From Gammaproteobacteria bacterium (GTDB taxonomy: Bacteria; Pseudomonadota; Gammaproteobacteria; Pseudomonadales; Halieaceae), in assembly GCA_030427485.1 (NCBI GenBank), contig JAUICG010000016.1:56044-120043 (forward strand): a stretch of DNA of 64,000 nucleotides, in the 5' to 3' direction. Positions 19,027-26,483 of the stretch are shown piece after piece. The position numbers and the translations under genes were made by a program. The first letter of the stretch is position 1. Each line of letters opens with the position of its first letter. The notes under the pieces are model-generated. The model saw only the letters and a program-made list of their open reading frames with translations, made no database searches and was not told the origin of the DNA.

Positions 19027-19452
19027 ATGCGATTTCTCTTGTTGCTCCTGCCATGGCTGGAGTTGTTTACCCTGATTGAGCTAGGTATCGAAACCTCCGC
19101 TCTCACGGCCATTGCCTACGTTTTTGTCACGCTGTTTATTGGACTGGCGATCCTGCAGCGTCAGGGAAGGGGTATCATCGAGCACCTTCGCCAGAGCCAG
19201 GCTGGTCGGGTGATCGGCCCTGAGTTGTTCCTGGATGACATGGCGATGGGTTTTGCCGGCCTCCTTCTGGTCTTTCCGGGCATGATTTCCGATTTTATTG
19301 CCCTGGTCGTCATGGTTGGGCCATTGCGACGTCGCCTGGTCAGGACTATATTCGGTCCGCAAACCTCTACTCAAACGCCGGGAGGTGGTAGTAGGTCGAA
19401 CGAGACTATTGAGGGGGTATATCGTCGCATTGATGATGATAATCAGGCGTAA
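19027..19452 (+). CDS. fxsA: FxsA family membrane protein
   Basis: The start at 19027 follows GGAGAG by about nine bases and gives 141 residues; an in-frame ATG at 19009 lies upstream of that site. The protein has hydrophobic segments at about residues 2-20, 22-45 and 70-95, and the family pattern FPGMISDFIAL with a basic tail. FxsA is a cytoplasmic membrane protein known in E. coli to relieve F-exclusion of phage T7 when overproduced; its normal role is unclear. It lies directly upstream of groESL with its own reading direction shared, an arrangement seen in other gammaproteobacteria. Confidence 0.88.
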   Translation: MRFLLLLLPWLELFTLIELGIETSALTAIAYVFVTLFIGLAILQRQGRGIIEHLRQSQAGRVIGPELFLDDMAMGFAGLLLVFPGMISDFIALVVMVGPLRRRLVRTIFGPQTSTQTPGGGSRSNETIEGVYRRIDDDNQA

Positions 19453-19514
19453 TGCATTGTAATATAAAGAAAAAGTTTAAAATCTATCCCTGAGGGCGCG
19501 CGGCGCTTTCGGAC

Positions 19515-19542
19515 TTGACGCGACCTTGATCCTGACTAGAAT
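19515..19542 (+). promoter_or_regulatory. Probable sigma70-type promoter of groESL
   Basis: TTGACG at 19515-19520 and TAGAAT at 19537-19542 are separated by 16 bases. The -10 box runs directly into the CIRCE operator, the usual position for HrcA repression. Confidence 0.65.
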
Positions 19543-19568
19543 TAGCACTCTCTTGAAAAGAGTGCTAA
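19542..19568 (+). promoter_or_regulatory. CIRCE operator (HrcA binding site)
   Basis: A perfect TTAGCACTC-N9-GAGTGCTAA inverted repeat matches the CIRCE consensus exactly. HrcA binds it and represses chaperonin genes when GroEL is available. It sits about 95 bp upstream of the groES ATG. hrcA itself is not in the window. Confidence 0.95.
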
Positions 19569-19574
19569 TCGGGC

Positions 19575-19600
19575 CTTGAAATCCGATTTTACGCCCCAAT
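19575..19600 (+). promoter_or_regulatory. Possible sigma32 heat-shock promoter of groESL
   Basis: CTTGAAA at 19575-19581 is followed after 12 bases by CCCCAAT at 19594-19600, close to the sigma32 consensus CTTGAAA/CCCCAT. It lies between CIRCE and groES, which would give dual HrcA and sigma32 control. Confidence 0.5.
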
Positions 19601-19662
19601 TAAGCAGGCTAACCCCCCGGTCCGGGGTCCACATAACATTGTTACTTTGGAGAGTTACACAA

Positions 19663-19953
19663 ATGAAAATCCGTCCGCTGTACGACCGCGTGGTCGTTCG
19701 TCGCAAGGAAGAAGAGGAAACCACCGCAGGAGGCATTCTGCTGCCAGGTTCTGCCAAAGAGAAGCCCAATCAGGGTGAAGTCGTCGCAGTAGGCGACGGT
19801 AAGGTGCTGGACAGTGGTGAGTTACGACCCCTCGCTGTGAAGGTCGGCGACAAGGTGGTTTTTGGCCAGTACGCCGGCAGCAATACCATCGAAGTTGATG
19901 GAGAAGAACTGATTATCATGGGTGAGAGCGAAATCTTCGCTGTGGTCGAATAG
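19663..19953 (+). CDS. groES: Co-chaperonin GroES
   Basis: The start at 19663 follows TTGGAGAG and gives 96 residues beginning [14 protein letters not shown]. GroES caps the GroEL ring during ATP-dependent protein folding in the cytoplasm. The mobile loop ([19 protein letters not shown], about residues 17-35) and the [19 protein letters not shown]-terminus are typical. It is the first gene of the groESL operon, 59 bp ahead of groEL, behind CIRCE and a promoter cluster. Confidence 0.98.
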   Translation: MKIRPLYDRVVVRRKEEEETTAGGILLPGSAKEKPNQGEVVAVGDGKVLDSGELRPLAVKVGDKVVFGQYAGSNTIEVDGEELIIMGESEIFAVVE

Positions 19954-20000
19954 GACCGCGAAGCCATTGCTTCTCTCTAGTTTAACTGATTCAGACGTAA

Positions 20001-21680
<1,680 letters not shown>

Positions 21681-21702
21681 GCCCATAGCAACCCGGAGAG
21701 CC

Positions 21703-21733
21703 AAAAACCCCACCATATGGTGGGGTTTTTTTT
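21703..21733 (+). terminator. Rho-independent terminator of groESL
   Basis: An inverted repeat CCCCACC-ATAT-GGTGGGG (approximately 21709-21725) is followed by a run of nine T residues. The IS element begins about a dozen bases further on. Confidence 0.93.
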
Positions 21734-21738
21734 GTGGC

Positions 21739-21746
21739 AAAAAAAA
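21739..21746. repeat. Left target-site duplication of the IS1595 element (A8)
   Basis: Eight A residues directly precede the left inverted repeat and are matched by eight A residues directly after the right inverted repeat (24797-24804). An 8-bp, AT-rich target duplication is what IS1595-family elements produce. Because it is homopolymeric the exact boundary is less certain than for a mixed sequence. Confidence 0.75.
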
Positions 21747-21788
21747 GCGACTTATATACTTGACAAACCCACTGTATGGGCATACACT
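21747..21788. repeat. Left terminal inverted repeat of the IS element
   Basis: The outer bases GCG, then TT, TATACTTG, CAAACC, ACTG, TGGGC and TACA match in order the reverse complement of 24755-24796; about 33 of 42 positions agree without gaps. A promoter for the transposase is embedded in it. Confidence 0.85.
21760..21788 (+). promoter_or_regulatory. Putative transposase promoter inside the left inverted repeat
   Basis: A perfect -35 TTGACA (21760-21765) is followed after 17 bases by TACACT (21783-21788), a four-of-six match to TATAAT. The transposase ATG is 25 bases downstream with GAGGTG as ribosome binding site. Confidence 0.6.
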
Positions 21789-21812
21789 CCGATCAAATGT
21801 GAGGTGATTGCC

Positions 21813-22733
21813 ATGTGTGACTTATCCGATCCGAAATTTCACGACGCAGAGAAAGCAAGGGAACACCTTGAGGCGCTGCGCTGGAACGGTGAGCCGGTAT
21901 GCCCGCACTGCGGCGCAATTGGCGCATGGCCGATTGAAGGCGGGCGGCCCGGCCTGTACAAGTGCAAGGAGTACAAGTGCCGCAAGCAGTTCACTGTGAC
22001 TGTCGGCACCGTGTTTGAAAAGAGCAAGATTCCGCTGAACAAGTGGTTGATGGCTGTGCACCTGATGTGCGCTAGCAAGAAAGGCATGAGCGCCCACCAG
22101 TTGCACAGAATGCTTGGCGTGACCTACAAATCCGCATGGTTCATGGCGCACCGTATCCGCGAAGCCATGCGCGAAGATGGCGGTGGCCTGTTGGGCGGCG
22201 GCGGTAAGGTTGTCGAGGTAGACGAGACTTTTGGCAATGAGCGCAAGCCCAAGTCCCAAGGCAAGAAGGGCCGCGGCTACCACCACAAGAGCAAGGTGCT
22301 GGCTCTGGTTGAGCGCGGCGGCAAAGTCCGCTCTTACCATGTGCCCAGCGTCACAGCGGCTACCCTGAAACCTTACCTGAAGGCCCAAATTGACGCCGAC
22401 AGCCGCCTGATGACAGACGAGGCCAGTCAGTATACTCTTATCGGCAGGGAGTTCTCTGAGCATGGTGTAGTGAGTCATGGAATTGGCGAGTATGTGCGCG
22501 GAGACATACACACCAATACCGTAGAAGGCTACTTCGCCATATTCAAGCGCGGGCTGAAAGGTTCCTATCACCACATCAGCCAGCAGCACTTGAAGCGCTA
22601 CCTGTGCGAGTTCGACTTCCGTTACAACCACAGGACAGCGCTGGAGTTTACTGATGCGCAACGGGCTGATATGGCATTGCTTGGTATAGAAGGCAAAAGG
22701 CTGATGTACCGGGACTCGTTGGCGGCCTGCTAG
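21813..22733 (+). CDS. IS1595 family transposase
   Basis: The start at 21813 follows GTGAGGTG by a few bases and gives 306 residues. The N-terminus holds a zinc ribbon (CPHCGAIGAW, then CKEYKCRKQF, about residues 30-62), followed by a helix-turn-helix-like stretch (SAHQLHRMLGVTYKSAWFMAHRIR). The catalytic domain shows EVDETFGN, LMTDEASQY and HTNTVEGYFAIFKRGLKG, the acidic residues and conserved C-terminal block of the IS1595 DDE/DDNK type. The EFDFRYNHR tail is typical of the family. Its GC content resembles the host chromosome more than its passengers do. It should be active as far as sequence can show. Confidence 0.95.
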   Translation: MCDLSDPKFHDAEKAREHLEALRWNGEPVCPHCGAIGAWPIEGGRPGLYKCKEYKCRKQFTVTVGTVFEKSKIPLNKWLMAVHLMCASKKGMSAHQLHRMLGVTYKSAWFMAHRIREAMREDGGGLLGGGGKVVEVDETFGNERKPKSQGKKGRGYHHKSKVLALVERGGKVRSYHVPSVTAATLKPYLKAQIDADSRLMTDEASQYTLIGREFSEHGVVSHGIGEYVRGDIHTNTVEGYFAIFKRGLKGSYHHISQQHLKRYLCEFDFRYNHRTALEFTDAQRADMALLGIEGKRLMYRDSLAAC

Positions 22734-22753
22734 TCGGCGCCGAGGTTGGAGTC

Positions 22754-23575
22754 ATGGAAGGGCGGGCACAAGATAATAAGATACGCTTTAAAATTAATGG
22801 TCTCGAAAGGGACCAAGGTCGAGTGCGTCTTTCTGTATACAAAGAAAAACTAGATCAGCTTGGCAAGATACTGTCCGATGCGGAGCGACAAGCGGCGCAT
22901 GTGAGAAAAGCAAGATCAAATTATCTTGTCAGTGACCTTAAGTACTCTAGTGCTTATACAGAGATACTTCCGTTTGAGGAAGGCGGATACGCTGGCTCCG
23001 TTGCGGCAGTCGGCTTTTTGAGCGATGTTTTGCAGGGGATAGACAGCGAGGAAGCTTATTTAGGCGATATAGAGTCCAGTATCGTTGAAAAAATAAGAAC
23101 CATCTGCAATGGGGATAAGCAGCAATTTGATAGCCAGACTATTTTAATAGGCGATAGGCAGTTTGTCTTTGACGACAAATTGGCAGCGAAGGCGCAGAAG
23201 TACCTAGACAAAAAGTACTTCTCCCACGGGGAAGTCAAAGGAAAGATTGAGCGCGTAAACATACACGACAGGTCAGATTTTTATCTCTATCCTGAATTTT
23301 GGAGTGGAACGGTAACGTGCCATTTCAACGAAGATGACTTGTTGGAAAAGGTGCGAACAGCTCTTGGCAAGGTTGTAATAATCTCCGGCCTTTTGGAGTT
23401 TATAGGCACCGATGTAAATCCGGTTGCTGCGAAGGTTTCTTCAGTAGAGATTCAACCCGAAAACTACCAGCCTCCAAGCATTGATGAGTTCTTTGGTGTC
23501 GCGCCAAATATCAGCGGCGACATGGATGTTGTTGATTTCGTCAAAGGATTGAGGAGTAACTGGGATCGCCACTGA
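22754..23575 (+). CDS. IS passenger protein, possible antitoxin-like partner of the PIN protein
   Basis: This 273-residue protein starts 20 bp after the transposase stop, with GGTTGGAG just upstream of the ATG, so it may be co-transcribed. I do not recognise a named family with certainty. An N-terminal alpha/beta part is followed, about residues 160-225, by a small-barrel-like segment (GKIERVNIHDRSDFYLYPE, VTCHF, ALGKVVIISGLLEF). The C-terminus reads FFGVAPNISGDMDVVDFVKGLR. From memory, proteins with such a middle segment and an acidic DxxDFV-LR tail sit directly upstream of PIN-domain toxins; I cannot verify that here. Its end overlaps the beginning of the PIN frame. GC is clearly lower than in the transposase. 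Confidence 0.6.
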   Translation: MEGRAQDNKIRFKINGLERDQGRVRLSVYKEKLDQLGKILSDAERQAAHVRKARSNYLVSDLKYSSAYTEILPFEEGGYAGSVAAVGFLSDVLQGIDSEEAYLGDIESSIVEKIRTICNGDKQQFDSQTILIGDRQFVFDDKLAAKAQKYLDKKYFSHGEVKGKIERVNIHDRSDFYLYPEFWSGTVTCHFNEDDLLEKVRTALGKVVIISGLLEFIGTDVNPVAAKVSSVEIQPENYQPPSIDEFFGVAPNISGDMDVVDFVKGLRSNWDRH

Positions 23576-24104
23576 AACAGCATATTGGGACACTTGTATA
23601 TTCTATGCGTTGTTCAAAGCAGAGGATACGCATGGCGTTGGTATATTAGACGGGATACGGCATGACTACAGTGCCTTCCTCAAAGGCGACCTTAAAATAG
23701 TCACATCAACGGTCACTATAGCGGAGGTCGCAGAGGGTCAGTTTGAAAATGTAGAGGACTTCAAAAAATTCAAAGACCTGAGATATGCGAACGGATTTTT
23801 GTTCTCTGAGTCTAGCGTCCCGATTATGGATAGAGCATCGGAAATAAAGGACTATTACTACAACAACCCACTGGGAGCGAGCGGAGAGTATAAGCACTTG
23901 CATTTGGGGGACGCCATTCATTTGGCCACAGCTCTTATTGTTGGTGTCGACAGTTTCGTTACGCTAGACAGCAAGAACAAGGCTAAAGCTGGAGAAATAG
24001 GATTGCTAAAATTGGTAAACCCTATTGCTGGGAAATACTCAATTCACATCACAAAGCCGGTGCCTCCTGCGCAACCAGGCTTACCGGGGGTTCCAAATGA
24101 CTAA
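23565..24104 (+). CDS. PIN-domain protein (VapC-like), apparent non-canonical start
   Basis: The PIN fold is supported by an N-terminal AYWDTCIFYALF with the first acidic residue, STVTIAEVAEG with the conserved Glu, LGDAIHLATAL with the second Asp and SFVTLDSKNK with the last. PIN proteins of this size (179 residues from 23565) are usually metal-dependent RNases acting as toxins. In this frame, after the stop at 23550-23552, there is no ATG, GTG or TTG before the WDTC motif; the first is TTG at 23610, which would delete the catalytic Asp. ATC at 23565 is eight bases after GAGGAG and would give MATETAYWDTC. The start is therefore either a rare ATC, a frameshift from the upstream gene, or a lost ATG. 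Its 3' end overlaps the next small gene. Confidence 0.72.
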   Translation: MATETAYWDTCIFYALFKAEDTHGVGILDGIRHDYSAFLKGDLKIVTSTVTIAEVAEGQFENVEDFKKFKDLRYANGFLFSESSVPIMDRASEIKDYYYNNPLGASGEYKHLHLGDAIHLATALIVGVDSFVTLDSKNKAKAGEIGLLKLVNPIAGKYSIHITKPVPPAQPGLPGVPND

Positions 24105-24219
24105 GCGAAAAAGCGACGACAAAAGTCCAGAGCCGGAAGATGTGTTAAGAAGGATGTTATCAACGCCGCCTCCAAAAAAGGAGAAGGCGAAGAAGCCAAA
24201 ACCCAAACCCGCCAAATAG
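24097..24219 (+). CDS. Small Lys/Pro-rich IS passenger peptide
   Basis: A 40-residue reading frame starts at an ATG that overlaps the PIN gene's stop, so it may be translated by coupling. The product is highly charged: MTKRKSDDKSPEPED at the start and a tail of alternating Lys and Pro ending KPKPKPAK. No domain is recognisable. Its stop codon lies inside the loop of the following terminator hairpin. It may be a small nucleic-acid-binding or accessory peptide, or not a gene; the overlap and position in the operon are the main support. Confidence 0.45.
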   Translation: MTKRKSDDKSPEPEDVLRRMLSTPPPKKEKAKKPKPKPAK

Positions 24220-24229
24220 GCGGGTTTTT
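24205..24229 (+). terminator. Rho-independent terminator of the IS passenger operon
   Basis: CCCGCC (24208-24213) and GGCGGG (24219-24224) form a six-pair stem with a five-base loop, followed by five T residues. It would end transcription from transposase through the small peptide gene. Confidence 0.85.
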
Positions 24230-24243
24230 GCTATTCTGATCTT

Positions 24244-24510
24244 ATGAAAGAGCTACTGGAAAACATAAAATCCGAGGTCGAAGAAAGGCTGGCGGCTGGT
24301 GGGGAGCCGCCGTGGGCGCGTGAATCTTACGACCGCCTGTTAGATGCGGTAGATACGGTAATCGCTGGGTTGGAAGCGACTATTGACCTAGAAGATTCAC
24401 TGCGATTGGTTCCGCAAAAGGAAAGCGATCCCCAACAAGCGGCGAATACATATCGGCCAAATATCGCTCAACTCCGTCCATGTACCATTCGTCCACAGAT
24501 GCCCATGTGA
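24244..24510 (+). CDS. Small hypothetical ORF in the IS element
   Basis: An 88-codon frame begins MKELLENIKSEVEERL, with an amphipathic, acidic first half (to about residue 55) that looks protein-like. The second half runs antisense through the end of the GIY-YIG-like gene and looks like shadow sequence. It starts just after the terminator of the passenger operon, so it would need its own promoter. I do not recognise a family. Either the real gene is shorter or this is the remnant of a truncated passenger. Confidence 0.35.
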   Translation: MKELLENIKSEVEERLAAGGEPPWARESYDRLLDAVDTVIAGLEATIDLEDSLRLVPQKESDPQQAANTYRPNIAQLRPCTIRPQMPM

Positions 24511-24721
24511 CGAGGAGTTCGCCATAGCTCGTGATTGTTGGGTCATTGCGATGTTGATTGAGGCGATCTGCGATATCGCCTTGACCAACCCTAACCACGC
24601 GATTGTCGCCGCCTTGTTCCCAGATGACGTATACGCCGCTGGCTTTCACTGGCCCCAAATTTACACGCTGCAGCGAGCACCAGTGATCGCTGCATTTAAC
24701 CCATTGTAGTTCAAGTGCCAT
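24380..24721 (-). CDS. GIY-YIG-like small protein, antisense in the IS element
   Basis: The 113-residue protein resembles a minimal GIY-YIG domain: GVYVIWEQ near residue 29 as the GIY part, VVRVGQGDIADRLNQHR near 42-58 as the YIG part with the Arg, and GVERYLADMYSPLVGDRFP near 83-101, where Glu would be the metal-binding residue. A closing VNLLG pattern is also common in this group. It is convergent with the other passengers and begins just inside the right inverted repeat. Function could be a nuclease or an inactive fold; no partner is obvious. Confidence 0.6.
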   Translation of the reverse strand: MALELQWVKCSDHWCSLQRVNLGPVKASGVYVIWEQGGDNRVVRVGQGDIADRLNQHRNDPTITSYGELLVTWASVDEWYMDGVERYLADMYSPLVGDRFPFAEPIAVNLLGQ

Positions 24722-24754
24722 CGTTCATACCTCGCTACGGTTGAAGGCACTACT

Positions 24755-24796
24755 ACTGTACGCCCAGCCAGTAGGTTTGGCAAGTATACAATACGC
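24755..24796. repeat. Right terminal inverted repeat of the IS element
   Basis: The reverse complement begins GCG and carries TATACTTG, CAAACC, ACTG, TGGGC and TACA in the same order and spacing as the left end. Confidence 0.85.
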
Positions 24797-24804
24797 AAAA
24801 AAAA
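24797..24804. repeat. Right target-site duplication of the IS1595 element (A8)
   Basis: Eight A residues immediately follow the right inverted repeat and copy the eight at 21739-21746. On the minus strand they also serve as the U-tract of the adjacent terminator. Confidence 0.75.
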
Positions 24805-24820
24805 GCCCTTCAGGGCTTGG
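24797..24820 (-). terminator. Minus-strand Rho-independent terminator beside the IS right end
   Basis: AAGCCC-TTCA-GGGCTT (24803-24818) read on the minus strand is followed by eight T residues. It would stop transcription heading toward groEL. Before insertion it would have sat back to back with the groESL terminator. Confidence 0.7.
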
Positions 24821-24891
24821 ATCAGCAGGGTTATACGGATCTATTTTATGTACAATAAGGGTCGGTCATTTAACAACAAGGGAAGAAAACC

Positions 24892-25509
24892 ATGATTCTC
24901 GATTTTATCTTCAGGTGGGCACACGTTCTGTTCGGTATCGTCTGGATAGGCATGCTGTACTATTTCAACTTTGTGCAAACGGAATACTTCAAGGAGGCGG
25001 AGGCCGGCGCAAAGGCCGACGCGATGAAAAAACTGGCCCCCCGGGCACTGTGGTGGTTTCGCTGGGGAGCGATGTTTACCTTCCTTACGGGCCTGGTTCT
25101 GTTGCATCTGGTCGGCGCAACGACCAATTTTACGGGAATGCCCCTGATTACCGTAGGTGCGTTGGCGGGAACGTTCATGTTTCTGAACGTGTGGTTGATA
25201 ATCTGGCCAAAACAGCAAATCGTGCTGGGTTTGAAAGAGGGTGACGGTCCGTCCAGTGCCGCCAAGGCGGGGTTGGCCTCGCGAACCAATACGCTATTGT
25301 CCGGTCCGATGCTGTTTGGCATGTTGGGTTCCAAGCACCTGGCAGTTGCCGGGGGGAGTGCCGGTCTGTACATCTGCCTGGCGATTATTATCTTGCTGGA
25401 AGCCAATGCGCTGTTTGGCAAGACTGGCCCGATGACCAGTGTGAAAGGCGTTATTCACTGCAGTATCGGCCTGACCGCGTTGCTCTGGGCACTGCTCGCC
25501 TTCCTGTAG
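24892..25509 (+). CDS. PuuD-like membrane protein (urate hydroxylase N-terminal domain family)
   Basis: The 205-residue protein consists almost wholly of hydrophobic helices. The start FIFRWAHVLFGIVWIGMLYYFNFVQ and the later ALWWFRWGAMFTFLTGLVLL match the family known as urate hydroxylase PuuD or Urate_ox_N, with His near residue 11 as a possible haem ligand. Classical PuuD carries an additional C-terminal cytochrome c domain, which is absent here, and no purine catabolism genes are near. A urate-oxidising role is therefore weakly supported. RBS AAGGGAAG precedes the ATG. A strong terminator follows. Confidence 0.75.
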   Translation: MILDFIFRWAHVLFGIVWIGMLYYFNFVQTEYFKEAEAGAKADAMKKLAPRALWWFRWGAMFTFLTGLVLLHLVGATTNFTGMPLITVGALAGTFMFLNVWLIIWPKQQIVLGLKEGDGPSSAAKAGLASRTNTLLSGPMLFGMLGSKHLAVAGGSAGLYICLAIIILLEANALFGKTGPMTSVKGVIHCSIGLTALLWALLAFL

Positions 25510-25528
25510 TTGGATTGTAATGTTTGGG

Positions 25529-25555
25529 AAGCCGGGGACCCCCCCGGCTTTTTTT
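25529..25555 (+). terminator. Rho-independent terminator after the PuuD-like gene
   Basis: GCCGGGG (25531-25537) pairs with CCCCGGC (25542-25548), followed by seven T residues. Confidence 0.92.
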
Positions 25556-25616
25556 GTTCCGCTCCAGTAGGCGATCTGTATAATCCTCCCAAGTAAATAT
25601 GTAGTGTATTTGTCCC

Positions 25617-26405
25617 ATGCCACACGATGACCTTGAGCACATCCCTTCCATCGTCGCTACCCGTGAAGGCCAACCCGGGCCCGGCAGCAATCGAAGCCGG
25701 GTGAACAAGAGCGAAGGGCATCGCCAGTCTGGATCACCTAAACAGGGGTCGAGAGAGGGTGGCATGGGGGTGCTGTCCCGTCTGCTGCTCGCCATGTCCC
25801 TGATTCTTGCGGTCGCCGTCGGCGTGTGGGCCTGGATGTTGCAGGCGGAACTGCTGCAAGCCAGGGATCAGATTGCAAACTACGCTGAGCGTATCGGCGA
25901 TCTGGAAGCCCGACTATCTGATACTGATGAGGGCATGAACCAGAATGCAGAGGTACAGGCGGTAAAGATTGCCGAGTTGGATAAGGAGGTGCGCAAGCTC
26001 TGGGACAATGTCTGGAAGGAGTCGAAGGCACGACTGGGTGCGCTGGAAACGGCCAGTGCCGCTCAGGACAAGAGTATCAAGAGTATGCAGGGCACGGTTT
26101 CGGGCACCCAGGCGCAGATCAGGGAGGCTGCCGGCAATATGGCCGGTTTGACTGCTGATATTGCTGAGCTGAAGAGTATTTCCGGTGATCTGGCGCGCTT
26201 GATGGCAAGCGCCAAGACCAACCAGGCTGAGGTTGAGCGAGTGGCGGATAACCTCAACCAGATCAATCTGGCGTTGGCAAAGCTGGAAAGGCGAGTGGTC
26301 GGCAACGAGGAGTGGGTAGCTTCAATCAACACTTTCCGCAAACAGGTCAATACCAGTTTAAGCCAGATGCAGAGTGCAATCAGGGCGCAGTCAAGCCCGC
26401 AGTGA
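25617..26405 (+). CDS. Membrane-anchored coiled-coil protein of unknown function
   Basis: The 262-residue protein has a polar N-terminal tail, one transmembrane helix near residues 55-75 (LLLAMSLILAVAVGVWAWML), and then a long heptad-rich region to the end that should form a periplasmic coiled coil. I recognise no catalytic domain. A TATAAT at 25579-25584 upstream suggests its own promoter after the preceding terminator. Start at 25617 is the first ATG; ATG at 25764 near the membrane helix is an alternative. It lies ahead of fumarase without obvious functional link. Confidence 0.7.
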   Translation: MPHDDLEHIPSIVATREGQPGPGSNRSRVNKSEGHRQSGSPKQGSREGGMGVLSRLLLAMSLILAVAVGVWAWMLQAELLQARDQIANYAERIGDLEARLSDTDEGMNQNAEVQAVKIAELDKEVRKLWDNVWKESKARLGALETASAAQDKSIKSMQGTVSGTQAQIREAAGNMAGLTADIAELKSISGDLARLMASAKTNQAEVERVADNLNQINLALAKLERRVVGNEEWVASINTFRKQVNTSLSQMQSAIRAQSSPQ

Positions 26406-26483
26406 GAATACGCACATAAGCTGGCAGGTTGATGTATTTTCAGCCGATATTTTTTCCTCGCACCAACGAAAAGGACAGATACC

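Larger units (their letters stand above)
21747..24796 (+). mobile_element. IS1595-family insertion sequence with passenger genes, complete
   Basis: The element is about 3.05 kb, bounded by inverted repeats that agree at about 33 of 42 positions and flanked by eight A residues on each side. It contains an intact IS1595-type transposase followed by passenger genes: a possible antitoxin-like protein, a PIN-domain protein, a Lys/Pro-rich peptide, a small ORF and an antisense GIY-YIG-like gene. It has landed between the groESL terminator and the PuuD-like gene without breaking either. IS1595 members with passengers are known; I have not matched this cargo to any named element. Confidence 0.88.

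Noticed and set aside
21822..22661. 279-codon frame antisense to the transposase
   Set aside because: No domain is seen and the transposase on the other strand has full family motifs.
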